Shown here: piece by piece, positions 53,810 to 63,022 of the stretch
Position numbering within the stretch: position 1 is the first letter of the stretch
Layout of the letters: each line of letters opens with the position of its first letter
Assembly: GCF_947500695.1 (NCBI RefSeq)
Contig: NZ_CANMSS010000002.1
Location: 372,001-436,000 of the forward strand
DNA: 64,000 nucleotides
DNA from: an uncultured Pseudoteredinibacter sp.
Lineage (GTDB): Bacteria; Pseudomonadota; Gammaproteobacteria; Pseudomonadales; Cellvibrionaceae
Direction: 5' to 3'
Notes under the pieces: model-generated
The model's input: the letters and a program-made list of their open reading frames with translations, nothing else
Databases searched by the model: none
What the model was told of the DNA's origin: nothing
Translations under genes and position numbers: made by a program

Positions 53810-55735
53810 TTATTTTTCCAGCTCAAAAGCCAACAGCACATTGCCTGGTAGCTGGCCAAACATACTGTAACCGGAATTAATAAAGAGCTTATCCTTACCT
53901 AACACCGCACCATCTACATCGATAGCACCGCCATGGGCAGATAGACCATTAACGGTTTTAAAAGGTACAGCCGTTTTGCTTTGCCAAAGGATTTCACCAT
54001 CTTTCATGCGATAAGCAGAAAGCTTACCATCTAAACCTGCGGCAAAAACCAAACCAGGAACAGCACTTGGTGCCGCTGAAAGGCCGTAGTACCAAGAGCA
54101 GGCATAGCGATCTTCTAGCTTACGCTTTTTACCACTGCGTACCTGCTCCAAGCCAATCTTAGGTGCATACTCCATATCGAAATCACAACCACGGCTCACG
54201 GGTTTAGCCCATTCAACTTTACCGTTATCGATATTCAAACGATACAAACCAGGCTTGGGTGTATAACCTGGAATATCACGCTCAGGGTCGGCCAACGGAA
54301 CATAAACCGAATTCTTGTAAACCGTCATGCCCCAGTGAATACCACCGTTGGTCGTACCCATACTTAAACGATTACGCCAATACAACTTACCGGTATCTGG
54401 GTTTAGAGCAAACACCTCAGAAGACTTTTGCCCAGCTAACAATACCGGACGACCATCGCTCATCTTATGAAGAATCATCGGCGCACCAAAATCAAAATCT
54501 GGCCCCATATCCTCCGGGCAAGCTTCGCCACCGTTTAAACATGCCGCATTCCAAATATCATTGGCCAAAGCTTGAAACTTCCAACGCATCTTGCCCGTAG
54601 CCATTTCCAAAGCGACAACCGAATCACTGGTATCCGTAGCAGGCTTGGACGTATTCTCGCCGGTACCAATAAAAATCAAACCACGCTCAGCATCGATAGT
54701 CGGCGTCGTCCACACCACTGCACCAGACGGCCCAAACATCGGCACACCACTTTTGGTTTTACCCAAAGGCTTCGCTTGCTCAGTTGCATGCCACTGCCAC
54801 TGGGTTTTACCGGTATTAGCATCAAGCGCAATTACCATACCGTGAGAACGACAGCAGGGATAACCCGGCATGCCCGCAGCGGCCACTTCAAAAGAGGAGA
54901 TAGGCACTATTAACTGGGAAACTTCTTCTTTTTGGCCCTTAACCTTACCTTTATAAAAAGAGGGCGTACCGGTAATTAAAGAGGTAGGAAACACACCTAA
55001 GTTTTCCTTCCAAATCCGACTACCATCTTTCGCTCGCACTGCATAAACATTGGCTAACTCATCGGCAAAAAACAACACACGCTCACCAGCGATTTCACCC
55101 AGCACCAAACTAGAGCGAACACCCGCCGCGGTTTGCTGTTGCCACTTAATACAACCGGTTTCCGGATCTAGCGCCATCACATGGGCGCTTTTACTGCCCA
55201 CATAAAGCGCATCCTCGGTATACACCGGCTGATTGCGCATATCATTGACCTTCTGAAAACCAAAGGCCCACTTTAACTTCAGCTTATGCACATTCTCCGG
55301 CGTAATCTCACTCTCGGTCTGCAAGCGATTATTAAACTCACCAAAGCCCCAGTCCGCACTAATCACCTTACTACCTGTTTCTGTCACTACAGGATACTTA
55401 TCGCAGCGATTTGCTTCTAACCAAGTATTATCAACCTCACCGCCACCCGATAAATACTCCGAAACCCAACTACGCTCATCCTTAGACATAGCCGCCGCTT
55501 GTGGCTGCATACGACCAATCGAAATCGTCATCATAATTTGGCTTTGACTGAGTCGTTTTAAATCTTCCACCTTAGGCGCTTTATCCACACCTTGCTCATG
55601 ACAGGCTGCACAGTGTTTTTTATATAACTGCTCGCCCTTTTGAGCATTACTTAAATCAGCAGCTAAAACACCACTACTCAGGCTCACACCTAGCGCCGCA
55701 CTGATCGTATAGGCTAATCGGCTTATGATTTTCAT
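53810..55735 (-). CDS. Cytochrome c-PQQ beta-propeller dehydrogenase (polyvinyl-alcohol-dehydrogenase-like)
   Basis: 641 residues from the ATG at 55735, chosen because a signal peptide (MKIISRLAYTISAALGV... to VLAAD) begins there and AGAAGA precedes it; the frame reads 79 codons further upstream but through an inverted-repeat element. A haem c motif CAACH (42-46) is followed by an eight-bladed PQQ propeller with a vicinal Cys-Cys (GYPCCRSHG) as in quinoprotein alcohol dehydrogenases, GPSGAVVWTTPTIDAERGLIFIGTG and MGPDFDFGAPM. Domain order matches polyvinyl-alcohol dehydrogenase. It should oxidise an alcohol in the periplasm and transfer electrons within the same chain. The physiological substrate is unknown. 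Confidence 0.88.
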   Translation of the reverse strand: MKIISRLAYTISAALGVSLSSGVLAADLSNAQKGEQLYKKHCAACHEQGVDKAPKVEDLKRLSQSQIMMTISIGRMQPQAAAMSKDERSWVSEYLSGGGEVDNTWLEANRCDKYPVVTETGSKVISADWGFGEFNNRLQTESEITPENVHKLKLKWAFGFQKVNDMRNQPVYTEDALYVGSKSAHVMALDPETGCIKWQQQTAAGVRSSLVLGEIAGERVLFFADELANVYAVRAKDGSRIWKENLGVFPTSLITGTPSFYKGKVKGQKEEVSQLIVPISSFEVAAAGMPGYPCCRSHGMVIALDANTGKTQWQWHATEQAKPLGKTKSGVPMFGPSGAVVWTTPTIDAERGLIFIGTGENTSKPATDTSDSVVALEMATGKMRWKFQALANDIWNAACLNGGEACPEDMGPDFDFGAPMILHKMSDGRPVLLAGQKSSEVFALNPDTGKLYWRNRLSMGTTNGGIHWGMTVYKNSVYVPLADPERDIPGYTPKPGLYRLNIDNGKVEWAKPVSRGCDFDMEYAPKIGLEQVRSGKKRKLEDRYACSWYYGLSAAPSAVPGLVFAAGLDGKLSAYRMKDGEILWQSKTAVPFKTVNGLSAHGGAIDVDGAVLGKDKLFINSGYSMFGQLPGNVLLAFELEK

Positions 55736-55812
55736 TGTTCTTCTCTTTTTATTAGCTGTTTTATTTATAGTGTTAGTTAAAACTCGGGGCTTCGAAAAAT
55801 TCACGTTAGTAA

Positions 55813-55986
55813 GGTTTGAAGTGGGGTGGTGAGTTACAAAACCCTCAAAAACAGGGACGTTTTTGGGGAGCCCCCATGACCAATTCCCCCGGAGGGAATT
55901 TGGGCTTGGCCGCAGGCCGAAAACCCGGACGGTTTGAGTCCATGGGTTCACGGCGAGTTTTGTGAATCTCATCCCTACTTCAAACC
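55813..55986. repeat. 174-bp MITE/REP-like element with terminal inverted repeats
   Basis: Outer ends GGTTTGAAGT and ACTTCAAACC are perfect 10-bp inverted repeats, and similarity continues inward (GGGGTGGTGAGTTACAAAAC against the complement of the other end) for about 33 bp. The interior has small hairpins (AATTCCC-5-GGGAATT; GGCC-GCA-GGCC; AAACC-5-GGTTT) and is GC-richer than its surroundings. It lies in the gap between the two PQQ genes. No open transposase frame is inside. Confidence 0.6.
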
Positions 55987-56025
55987 GGTTTATCCAATGA
56001 AGACACTCTAGGTAACGCGTTAGAT

Positions 56026-58026
56026 TTAATCCGGCAATGCATACGCCAAAATGTAATCACCCGTCCCACGATTAAACATCTTATGCCCACCAGCAGCCAA
56101 AACCACATACTGCTTACCATCCAACTCATAAGTCATCGGCACCGCCGTCGCATCCACCGGCAACTTCGTCGTCCACAGCGTACGGCCCGTTAAACTATCG
56201 TAAGCCCGAAAACGCTTATCCATCGTCGCCGCAATAAACGTCAAACCACCAGCCGTCGTCATCGAACCACCAAGATTCGGCGTACCCCAATTAATATCAA
56301 AAGGAACAGGAAAGGGCGCCATATCATGAATTGAACCCAAAGCAGATTCCCAACGAACCTCACCCGAGCCCATATCAATAGCTACCATCTTGCCCCAAGG
56401 CGGCTCCGTACAGGGCGCCCCCAAAGGCGAGGTCACCGTATCCGTAATGACCATATAGGGAGAACCCTTCATCGTGACCTTCATCTCACTGCCATGAGCC
56501 ACAATATGATCGCCAGGATTATTCGGGTTAATAGGACGCAACTCACCCTCAAAAGGCGCCGTATTTAAATTCACAAACAAAAGATTACGCTTAGGCCAAA
56601 AACTCGCACCACCCCAGTTAGCACCGCCCAAACTACCCGGCAACATCAAAGTACGCTGCAAAGACAGCGGAGTAAAAAGCCCCTCACTGTGCAAAGACGC
56701 CAAACGCTTCTCACAGGCATTTTTGTCGAACCACAACATACCAAAAGCATCTTTCTTCGGATCGATATTGGCATCAATAAGCGGACGCGGCTTCAGCGGG
56801 AAAGGCTGAGTTGGCGAACTGTACTCACCTGCAATTTTCGATTGCGGAACAGGGCGCTCTTCCTGGCCAAACACAGGCTCACCAGTTTCACGATCAAAAG
56901 TAAACACCAAACCCTGCTTGGTCACCTGAACAACAACAGCGCGCTTTTTACCACCTTGATTAATATCTACCAATACCGGTGCCGCAGGCGCATCGTAATC
57001 CCAAAGATCATGGTGCACCAACTGCTGATGCCAAATGACCTCACCGGTAGCACCACGTAATGCCACAACCGAATTAGCATAGCGGTTGTCACCCGGGCGC
57101 ATACCGCCGTAGAAATCTGGCGACGGGCTACTGGTAGGAATAAAAACCAGATCACGTTCATTATCGACAGAAAGCGGAGCCCAAGCATTAGCACCACCGG
57201 CGAAATCCTGTGGGTTTTTACCATCAACACGAGGCCAATCTTTCGCCATAGGGTGATCATTGCTTTTCGGAATTGGATCAAAGCTCCAACGAAAATCACC
57301 ACTCAATGCATCGAAGGCAACAACAGTACCCTGGGGCGCATGAGATTCAGCGAAATCAATAATCGCCGAGCCCACAACAATATTATTTCCAACCACAACT
57401 GCCGAAGAAGAATTATTTACATAATCTGGCTGGTAGCCAGATTTCTCATTGTATAAAAGCAGTTCACCGTTTTTGGCAAAGCTCTTACACAAAGAACCTT
57501 CTTTGGCATCGATGGCAACTAAACGACGATCATGGGTGGCGACATATAAACGCCGGCCGCAGTATTTCTCGCGCTCTTGTGTATTGGCATGTTGCCAATA
57601 GGTAACCGCTCGACAGCGCATAGGACGCGTACCCGCCATATTTACCTTAGGATCGAAGGACCAACGCTGCTGCCCAGTTTTTGGATCAAGAGCAATGATC
57701 CTATTGAAAGGCGTACAAAATGCTAAATGGCCACCAGCTTCCTTAGGCAAAAGAATTGGAGTAACTTGGGTGGAGGTGCGGCCCATATGTTCAGCCATCT
57801 TCTCGCTGTCGCCGGTTCTGAATTGCCAGACTAGCTCCAGCTCGTCCACATTACTGCTGTTGATTTTCTTCAGACTGGAAAACGCCGAGGCGCCTTCATT
57901 TGCCCGATAGTGCAGCCACTGTTCCTCAGCATTTTTTTCCGCTTGAGCTGCACCAGCCCAAACAAGCAACAATGTCGCCTTAAGTGTCGCTTTAAAGGCC
58001 GCTTTAATAATTAAACAACGATACAT
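56026..58026 (-). CDS. Periplasmic PQQ-dependent dehydrogenase
   Basis: 666 residues. Signal peptide about 1-29 (ending GAAQA), then WLHYRANEGASAFSSLKKINSSNVDELELVWQFRTGD, the standard opening of membrane-glucose-dehydrogenase/quinate-type PQQ enzymes, and repeated tryptophan-docking motifs of an eight-bladed propeller (GQQRWSFDPKV; GDFRWSFDP; GEVIWHQQLVHHDLWDYD; GRTLWTTKLP). It lacks the membrane helices of Gcd and has no haem motif, so it is soluble. It is preceded 30 bp upstream by the exported VOC gene. Substrate unknown; the adjacent cytochrome c/PQQ protein is a candidate electron partner. Confidence 0.9.
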   Translation of the reverse strand: MYRCLIIKAAFKATLKATLLLVWAGAAQAEKNAEEQWLHYRANEGASAFSSLKKINSSNVDELELVWQFRTGDSEKMAEHMGRTSTQVTPILLPKEAGGHLAFCTPFNRIIALDPKTGQQRWSFDPKVNMAGTRPMRCRAVTYWQHANTQEREKYCGRRLYVATHDRRLVAIDAKEGSLCKSFAKNGELLLYNEKSGYQPDYVNNSSSAVVVGNNIVVGSAIIDFAESHAPQGTVVAFDALSGDFRWSFDPIPKSNDHPMAKDWPRVDGKNPQDFAGGANAWAPLSVDNERDLVFIPTSSPSPDFYGGMRPGDNRYANSVVALRGATGEVIWHQQLVHHDLWDYDAPAAPVLVDINQGGKKRAVVVQVTKQGLVFTFDRETGEPVFGQEERPVPQSKIAGEYSSPTQPFPLKPRPLIDANIDPKKDAFGMLWFDKNACEKRLASLHSEGLFTPLSLQRTLMLPGSLGGANWGGASFWPKRNLLFVNLNTAPFEGELRPINPNNPGDHIVAHGSEMKVTMKGSPYMVITDTVTSPLGAPCTEPPWGKMVAIDMGSGEVRWESALGSIHDMAPFPVPFDINWGTPNLGGSMTTAGGLTFIAATMDKRFRAYDSLTGRTLWTTKLPVDATAVPMTYELDGKQYVVLAAGGHKMFNRGTGDYILAYALPD

Positions 58027-58056
58027 ACAAAACTCGTTCTAGTATTCAGCAGTGCT

Positions 58057-59070
58057 TTATTGGATTTGCTTTACAATTTTTAAGCTGCCAAGGCCTTTAA
58101 AGGCCTTAGTAAACTCTAAAACCCAGCCCAATTGTTTTTCACTGCCCATATAACTGGCGGTGCGATTTGGGCCGCCATTATCCGATTGCATCTGAAGGGC
58201 GATATCATTTTCCTGCAAGTATTGCAGTAGTTGATCATGCTCTAGCAAACGTCCCAAGCTGAAATGGTGTGCGCCATCGCCATAGCGGCGCAAGTAGTCT
58301 CTGTGGGGAGTAGGGCCAGCTACCGGCTGCAGTAGCTCGATTTGAAGATCGAACCACTGACCATAGCCCACATGCACCTCGCTATATCCAGAGCCCGCAG
58401 CGCCTAAGTACTGGCCACTAGTGGTCATTGGTGGTTTAAAGTCTACGAAGACCCACGGTGATAAACCTAGAAGCTTTTTCCATTGCAAAGCAGTTTTTTC
58501 AGCAGATTCGATGACAATACCAATTTGAGCAATGCTCGCGGTATTGAGCGGAGCGTCTTTTTTAAGTGAATCTAAATCAGCAACACCCCAGTAATGTTGC
58601 TTTGTTGGAGGCGCAGGCGCAAAACTTAGATTCACACCCAAAGCATCGTAACTATCCAACCATTGTTGTTGGTAGGGCTTAGCATTAGGTATATGACTAA
58701 TATCGGACGATGCTTTCTCTAAAGCAGTAAGTTTGTAGGCGGCTTTATCTTCTAGGTAGTTCTGATCAACCAAGAGATGAAAAATACCTTCGCCACGCTG
58801 TTGAATAAACTCCGCAAGTTTGGTTTTACCGTATAGAGGCTGCATTAAATCAACGCTCTTACCTTTGAACTCACCTCTAGCCAGGCGAATAGCACCGCCC
58901 TCGGTATTAAGATCGATATATTGCCACTGCTTAATTCCCAGAATAGTTTGGTAATGGGAGAGTTTTTCTGGGATATCATTAACCGCGACACCAATACCTA
59001 AAAATGGAGATTCCGCCGCCCAGATAATTTGGCTGAAGCACAGGCTTATTAACAATAAAACTTTTTTCAT
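58057..59070 (-). CDS. Exported VOC-superfamily protein
   Basis: 337 residues with a signal peptide (about 1-19, MKKVLLLISLCFSQIIWAA). The mature part has two VOC-like units (GIGVAVNDIPEKLSHYQTILGI near residue 26 and IAQIGIVIESAEKTALQWKKLLGL near residue 180), the second ending LGWVLEFTKAF. A VOC protein outside the cytoplasm is unusual. It is encoded between the cytochrome-c/propeller gene and the PQQ dehydrogenase with 30-bp gaps, so it may process or bind the product of the PQQ enzymes. Metal ligands cannot be placed with confidence. Confidence 0.78.
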   Translation of the reverse strand: MKKVLLLISLCFSQIIWAAESPFLGIGVAVNDIPEKLSHYQTILGIKQWQYIDLNTEGGAIRLARGEFKGKSVDLMQPLYGKTKLAEFIQQRGEGIFHLLVDQNYLEDKAAYKLTALEKASSDISHIPNAKPYQQQWLDSYDALGVNLSFAPAPPTKQHYWGVADLDSLKKDAPLNTASIAQIGIVIESAEKTALQWKKLLGLSPWVFVDFKPPMTTSGQYLGAAGSGYSEVHVGYGQWFDLQIELLQPVAGPTPHRDYLRRYGDGAHHFSLGRLLEHDQLLQYLQENDIALQMQSDNGGPNRTASYMGSEKQLGWVLEFTKAFKGLGSLKIVKQIQ

Positions 59071-59100
59071 TATTCGTTATCCTATTTAAAGACTAGCCAA

Positions 59101-60936
59101 TCACTTCACAGCAACTTCAGTTTTATTTGCAGCTACCCTTTTTCCATCCGTTGGCATTACACGAATCAAGGTTGGCTGACCATCTTCAATCTGCCAGCTA
59201 GGGAAGTGTGAGTTGGAGGTATAAATAGATCCGTCTTCACCGACTTCGATATCACGGGTAAAGCTACGCTTGCGTGGTAGCGGATAAACTAACCATTCTT
59301 CACTATCGATATCAAAACTAAATATTGTGTCGGACTGGTTGCCATTCACCCAAACCATTTTTCTTTCACGGTCGATGTTGAGCGAGTAAGGCAGCTCATT
59401 CACTACCGGCAAATCATACATAGTGAATTTTTTCGCTTTCGGATCGTATTTAGCCAATTGCGAATCCTGGAAGGCGACAATCCACAGGTTATTATCAGCA
59501 TCTACCCTTAAGCGGCGCGGCCCTTTAAAAGGCGTTTGAATCATAGAAACCTCATCGGTTTCTGGGTCGATAAAGCCAATATCATCACCATACAGGCGAG
59601 CAAACCAAATTTTTCCATCAGGTGCTACGTCAATGCCATAAGGCATAGGTACACCTGTCGATTTACGATCTACTTTCGGCAGTGGTCGATCTTCAACATC
59701 CATGCTCAAAATAAAGGGGATAGATTTAATAATCATCCACTCCTTAAATGAACGCGCCGGTAAATCGTAAACTTTAAATTCCTTCTTGTTTCTATCCCAA
59801 CTAGCCACTTGTGAAGACACAGCCAAAGTAAACCAGATTCGGCCTTTGCCATCAGCACGGATGGTATGCGGGTAGTAGCCGTCATCCATCTTGTGAGTGG
59901 TGAATTCTTTGGTATGAGGATTAAATTCGATCAAGGCTTGCTGCATAGATGGTGTAATAAAAATATGGCCATCTTTAGGGGAAACAGCAAAAGAGTGCAC
60001 ACCCATATAGTTGTACAACTTAGGGAACATGGCGCCGAAGCGGTTTCCTAGAATGCCACCAAGCTTGGCATCTTTTTCGTGGGGTACTACATAAACCTTG
60101 TAGTCACCTGTCTCTGGGTTCACCTCGTAGATGCGATCTTGCAGATTGTCTCCCACGTAGACAAAACCATTAGGGTGTACCAGGAAATCATGCATCTGGG
60201 AGAACGCATCCCCAATGGGGTATTCAATAATCTCAACACCTGCTAACTTATCGGACCAAGGGCGAGGCTCAGCTAGCTTGTCTGTATTGGCATTAAGCTT
60301 TTTATACTGTCGACTTAAAACACCAGCTAAACGCTCTTTGTCTTCATCAGCCACCCGTGCGCCATATTTTTGCATGCGCTCAATAATCTCCAGCCACTGC
60401 TCGGGGCTGCGCTCAGCGCGCATAAATGAAGAACCCTGCTGATGACAGAAAGCACAATTTAACTGAAAATGTTTCTTCAGATCTTTGTCACCCTCAAAGT
60501 CCATATTATTAATCCAAACGTTACTGGGCTTGGATTCGGCCAGCTCTTTGGGATCAACAATCGCTTCTAAAGCGACGGTTAATTCAGCATCGGCATTTTG
60601 TTGAGTTAGCAGCTGATCTTTAAAACCTGGTTTACGTACCCGATAACTCACTGTGCCTATATCATCAGCCAGGCTATCGAAGAGCACTTTACCGCCACTA
60701 TTACTAAAGCGGTTATGTTCCAAGGCTATTTTGTTAGATACGCCATGGGGACTATAGCCGTTATCACTTAAATCCTGAGCTGGCTTATTTTCCAAAATAC
60801 GGCTAACCATAGCGGTTGCTAATGGCTTGCCCGCTTTATCGGTAATGGTAATTTCGGGTTTTGCTATTAACTGGGTAGGCGAAAGAGCGATACCGCTGAT
60901 AGCTAGGGCGATAAGGGCTTTAGCTGTAAGGCGCAT
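59101..60936 (-). CDS. Exported cytochrome c/NHL-like propeller protein
   Basis: 611 residues. Signal peptide (about 1-25), a carboxypeptidase-regulatory-like beta domain (about 27-125), a haem c motif CAFCH (161-165) in a region typical of a small cytochrome domain, then a virginiamycin-B-lyase/NHL-like beta-propeller (about 235-600; repeats such as GRIWFTLAVSSQVASWD, GKIWFARLYGDDIGFIDPETDE, NNLWIVAFQDSQLAKYDPKA). It is the first gene of the oxidation operon, with a GGAAC ribosome site, and divergent from an AraC-type regulator. A periplasmic electron-transfer or lyase role is possible; no lyase residues can be assigned with confidence. Confidence 0.82.
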   Translation of the reverse strand: MRLTAKALIALAISGIALSPTQLIAKPEITITDKAGKPLATAMVSRILENKPAQDLSDNGYSPHGVSNKIALEHNRFSNSGGKVLFDSLADDIGTVSYRVRKPGFKDQLLTQQNADAELTVALEAIVDPKELAESKPSNVWINNMDFEGDKDLKKHFQLNCAFCHQQGSSFMRAERSPEQWLEIIERMQKYGARVADEDKERLAGVLSRQYKKLNANTDKLAEPRPWSDKLAGVEIIEYPIGDAFSQMHDFLVHPNGFVYVGDNLQDRIYEVNPETGDYKVYVVPHEKDAKLGGILGNRFGAMFPKLYNYMGVHSFAVSPKDGHIFITPSMQQALIEFNPHTKEFTTHKMDDGYYPHTIRADGKGRIWFTLAVSSQVASWDRNKKEFKVYDLPARSFKEWMIIKSIPFILSMDVEDRPLPKVDRKSTGVPMPYGIDVAPDGKIWFARLYGDDIGFIDPETDEVSMIQTPFKGPRRLRVDADNNLWIVAFQDSQLAKYDPKAKKFTMYDLPVVNELPYSLNIDRERKMVWVNGNQSDTIFSFDIDSEEWLVYPLPRKRSFTRDIEVGEDGSIYTSNSHFPSWQIEDGQPTLIRVMPTDGKRVAANKTEVAVK

Positions 60937-61043
60937 GCTGGGTTCCTTTCATTATTGTTATCAATAAGGCTTTGGCGTAATCACTGCGACTGCAATCGAC
61001 AATTTGATAGCTTTGAATCTTAAGCAAGCTAAGGCTGTAACGT

Positions 61044-61070
61044 TTGACATTTAAACACCACCACTTGACA
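61044..61070. promoter_or_regulatory. 21-bp-spaced direct repeat overlapping the AraC-type gene start
   Basis: TTGACA occurs at 61044-61049 and again at 61065-61070, exactly 21 bp apart, just before the regulator's ATG and 108 bp upstream of the divergent operon's first start. AraC-family proteins bind direct repeats spaced by two helical turns, so this is a candidate autoregulatory or operon-activating site. Confidence 0.45.
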
Positions 61071-61079
61071 ATTAAGACC

Positions 61080-62099
61080 ATGACAACCCAAATCATCAGC
61101 CCCCTACAGGTTAGAGCGAGTAATCTATTTGGATTCGACCAAGCTGTACGCAGCTTAGGTGGTGATCACCGCCCCTTATTCGAAGAGGTAGGTTTAGATC
61201 CGACACTGCTAGAAAGACCAAACGATCTATTTGCCTTTATCGACTTTAATCGCCTACTCAACCTAGGTGCAGAGCGCTATAACTGCCCTTATTTCGGGGT
61301 TTTATGCGCTAAAATGCACGAAAATGCACCCTTCGATACTTTTTTGCAGATAATAAAGCGAAGTCCAAATCTGGCTGCGGCCCAAGAGCTTTCAGACCGC
61401 TATAGGGGGTTAGAGTCAGAGGTCACTACCTTTAAGCTCATCGTAGAAGAGGGTCTGGCCATTGTGCATCGCCTGTACAACGCTCCTTTTCAGTTTGATA
61501 CTAGGCAACACCGCTTTTTTACCCTGACACGAGCCTTTGTTTTAGGGCAGTTATTATTAAAAGATTCTTGGCGCCCTCAATCTGTTAGCTTTTCGTTTAG
61601 CCAACCCGGGCCAGGGCCCTATGAACGTCTATTTGGCACACCGGTTTACTTTAATCGCGAGGCCGATAGCTATTGTTTTCCAGAGCCAGATCTTTATAAA
61701 CCGCTGCAAAGTTCAGACGAAGAACTACTGGATATTCTACAAAGCCATGCCGAGCAACTTAAGAAAACATTTGAGTTAGGTGCTGATCTTCAACCTGTTG
61801 TCCGCAAACTAATTCAACAGGGACTCAGCAGCGGCAATGCCGATTTGGATAAAATTTCTGCACTACTCAAAATGCATCCGCGTGCACTACAAAGAGGCTT
61901 ATTAAAAGAGGGGCTGAGCTTTAAAAAGCTCGTGCTTAAAACACGGATGGATATTGCCCAAGAACTACTACTTAACTCTGATATCTCTCTCACTGAAATT
62001 TCGGAATTAATTGGCTACAGTGAGCTTAGTGCTTTTTCTCGTGCCTTTAAAAGATATACTGCAAAATCCCCAGAACAATGGCGACTACCGATCTCTTAA
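61080..62099 (+). CDS. AraC family transcriptional regulator
   Basis: 339 residues from the ATG at 61080; the frame extends 12 codons to a TTG inside a TTGACA repeat, which I regard as non-coding. The N-terminal domain is of the Arabinose_bd/OruR type (SNLFGFDQAVRSLGGDHRPLFEEVGLDPTLLERP). The C-terminal AraC helix-turn-helix pair is clear: RMDIAQELLLNSDISLTEISELIGYSELSAFSRAFKRYTAKSPEQWR. It is divergent from the PQQ/cytochrome operon, so it is the likely activator of that operon. The inducer is unknown. Confidence 0.93.
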   Translation: MTTQIISPLQVRASNLFGFDQAVRSLGGDHRPLFEEVGLDPTLLERPNDLFAFIDFNRLLNLGAERYNCPYFGVLCAKMHENAPFDTFLQIIKRSPNLAAAQELSDRYRGLESEVTTFKLIVEEGLAIVHRLYNAPFQFDTRQHRFFTLTRAFVLGQLLLKDSWRPQSVSFSFSQPGPGPYERLFGTPVYFNREADSYCFPEPDLYKPLQSSDEELLDILQSHAEQLKKTFELGADLQPVVRKLIQQGLSSGNADLDKISALLKMHPRALQRGLLKEGLSFKKLVLKTRMDIAQELLLNSDISLTEISELIGYSELSAFSRAFKRYTAKSPEQWRLPIS

Positions 62100-62255
62100 A
62101 CGATGCAAAACCTGATGATGTTAGCTTAACAATCAACGAAGCCAGCAATTTCAATTCCGTCGTACTTGAGCTAAGTAGCACAGCCAAGATTCTTGATCTC
62201 ACTGAGCCAGGTGTAACGATATTACATACTTAAAAGGTACAAACATCACCCCCAC

Positions 62256-62288
62256 AAAAAAGCCCGCTAAATTATCGCAGGCTTTTTG
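62256..62288. terminator. Bidirectional terminator between araC-type gene and cysH-type gene
   Basis: AAAAAGCC and GGCTTTTT pair across a 15-base interior containing an extra GC pair. Runs of A upstream and T downstream let it act on both strands, which fits its place between convergent genes. Confidence 0.8.
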
Positions 62289-62321
62289 TGGCTTGCTACC
62301 AAGCTTACTAAATAGCTAGCT

Positions 62322-62945
62322 TTATCGAGTATGTAAACCGCATTCTCGATTCGCCAATGCCTTAGTCGGGTCGTAATATTTTTCTTCATTGGGAAGATCA
62401 TTATCTTGTAGGTATTTCTCTAGCTCTGTATCGTCATAGTGAAAGAATGGGGAAACCTTAATAACGCCATCACTGCTCATAGACACAATATCTAAAGTCT
62501 GTCGCAATGCCGTCTGATGCTTGCGTAAATTGGTGAACCAAACCTCAGGCTGATGTTCAGACATTGCGCGATTAAACGGCTCTAACTTAAACTGCTCCGT
62601 AAACTCAGCATGCTCTGGTTCATCCACCATCGGTATTCCACCCATGACGGCATCGCGGCGAGCCGCACTAACCTTTGGGGTATAAACATCTAAATTTAAA
62701 TCAAAGCGTTTGATTACTTTATCCGCAAACTGATAAGTCGCTTTTAAGGCATAACCCGAATCAATCCAAACCACAGGTACTTTGGCATCCTGCTCACAAA
62801 CAGCATGAATGATAGAAGCCTCACCAGGGCCAAAGTTAGTTGTTAATATCGATTTTTTACCTAAGCCAAGTGCCCACTTAACAATCTCAGCAGGGCTTGC
62901 CGAGGCTAATTCTTGGTTGATCGCCTGAAGATCCATGATTCTCAT
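62322..62945 (-). CDS. cysH: Phosphoadenylyl-sulfate (PAPS) reductase, CysH type
   Basis: 207 residues. The nucleotide-binding region LTTNFGPGEASIIHAV and VVWIDSGYALKATYQFADKV is typical of PAPS reductases, and the C-terminal RECGLHTR contains the single catalytic Cys. The Cys-Cys pairs of the iron-sulphur APS reductases are absent, so the thioredoxin-dependent PAPS type is favoured. It is shorter than the usual about 240 residues. It should reduce PAPS to sulphite in assimilatory sulphate reduction. An ATG three codons in (MDLQ) is a possible alternative start with better AAGG spacing. A hairpin (CCTTTAAC/GTTAAAGG, 63002-63022) lies 57 bp upstream. Confidence 0.88.
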   Translation of the reverse strand: MRIMDLQAINQELASASPAEIVKWALGLGKKSILTTNFGPGEASIIHAVCEQDAKVPVVWIDSGYALKATYQFADKVIKRFDLNLDVYTPKVSAARRDAVMGGIPMVDEPEHAEFTEQFKLEPFNRAMSEHQPEVWFTNLRKHQTALRQTLDIVSMSSDGVIKVSPFFHYDDTELEKYLQDNDLPNEEKYYDPTKALANRECGLHTR

Positions 62946-63001
62946 ACCTTAGTAAAACAAGGTGGAGGATGGTAAACCAAGAAAACAAGGAAACAAAATG
63001 A

Positions 63002-63022
63002 CCTTTAACCATAAGTTAAAGG
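63002..63022. promoter_or_regulatory. Dyad in the cysH/FHA-protein intergenic region
   Basis: Perfect 8-bp stem CCTTTAAC-5-GTTAAAGG in the 229-bp divergent gap. It could be an operator or leader hairpin for cysH; nothing else in the gap is assignable. Confidence 0.3.

Noticed and set aside
55736..55972. 79-codon N-terminal extension of the cytochrome c/PQQ protein
   Set aside because: It is read through an inverted-repeat element and would bury the clear signal peptide starting at 55735.
62078..62233. 51-codon plus-strand frame overlapping the end of the araC-type gene
   Set aside because: Composition looks protein-like, but there is no ribosome site and it overlaps the known gene's last codons. 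It could be the remnant of a lost gene; not supportable alone.
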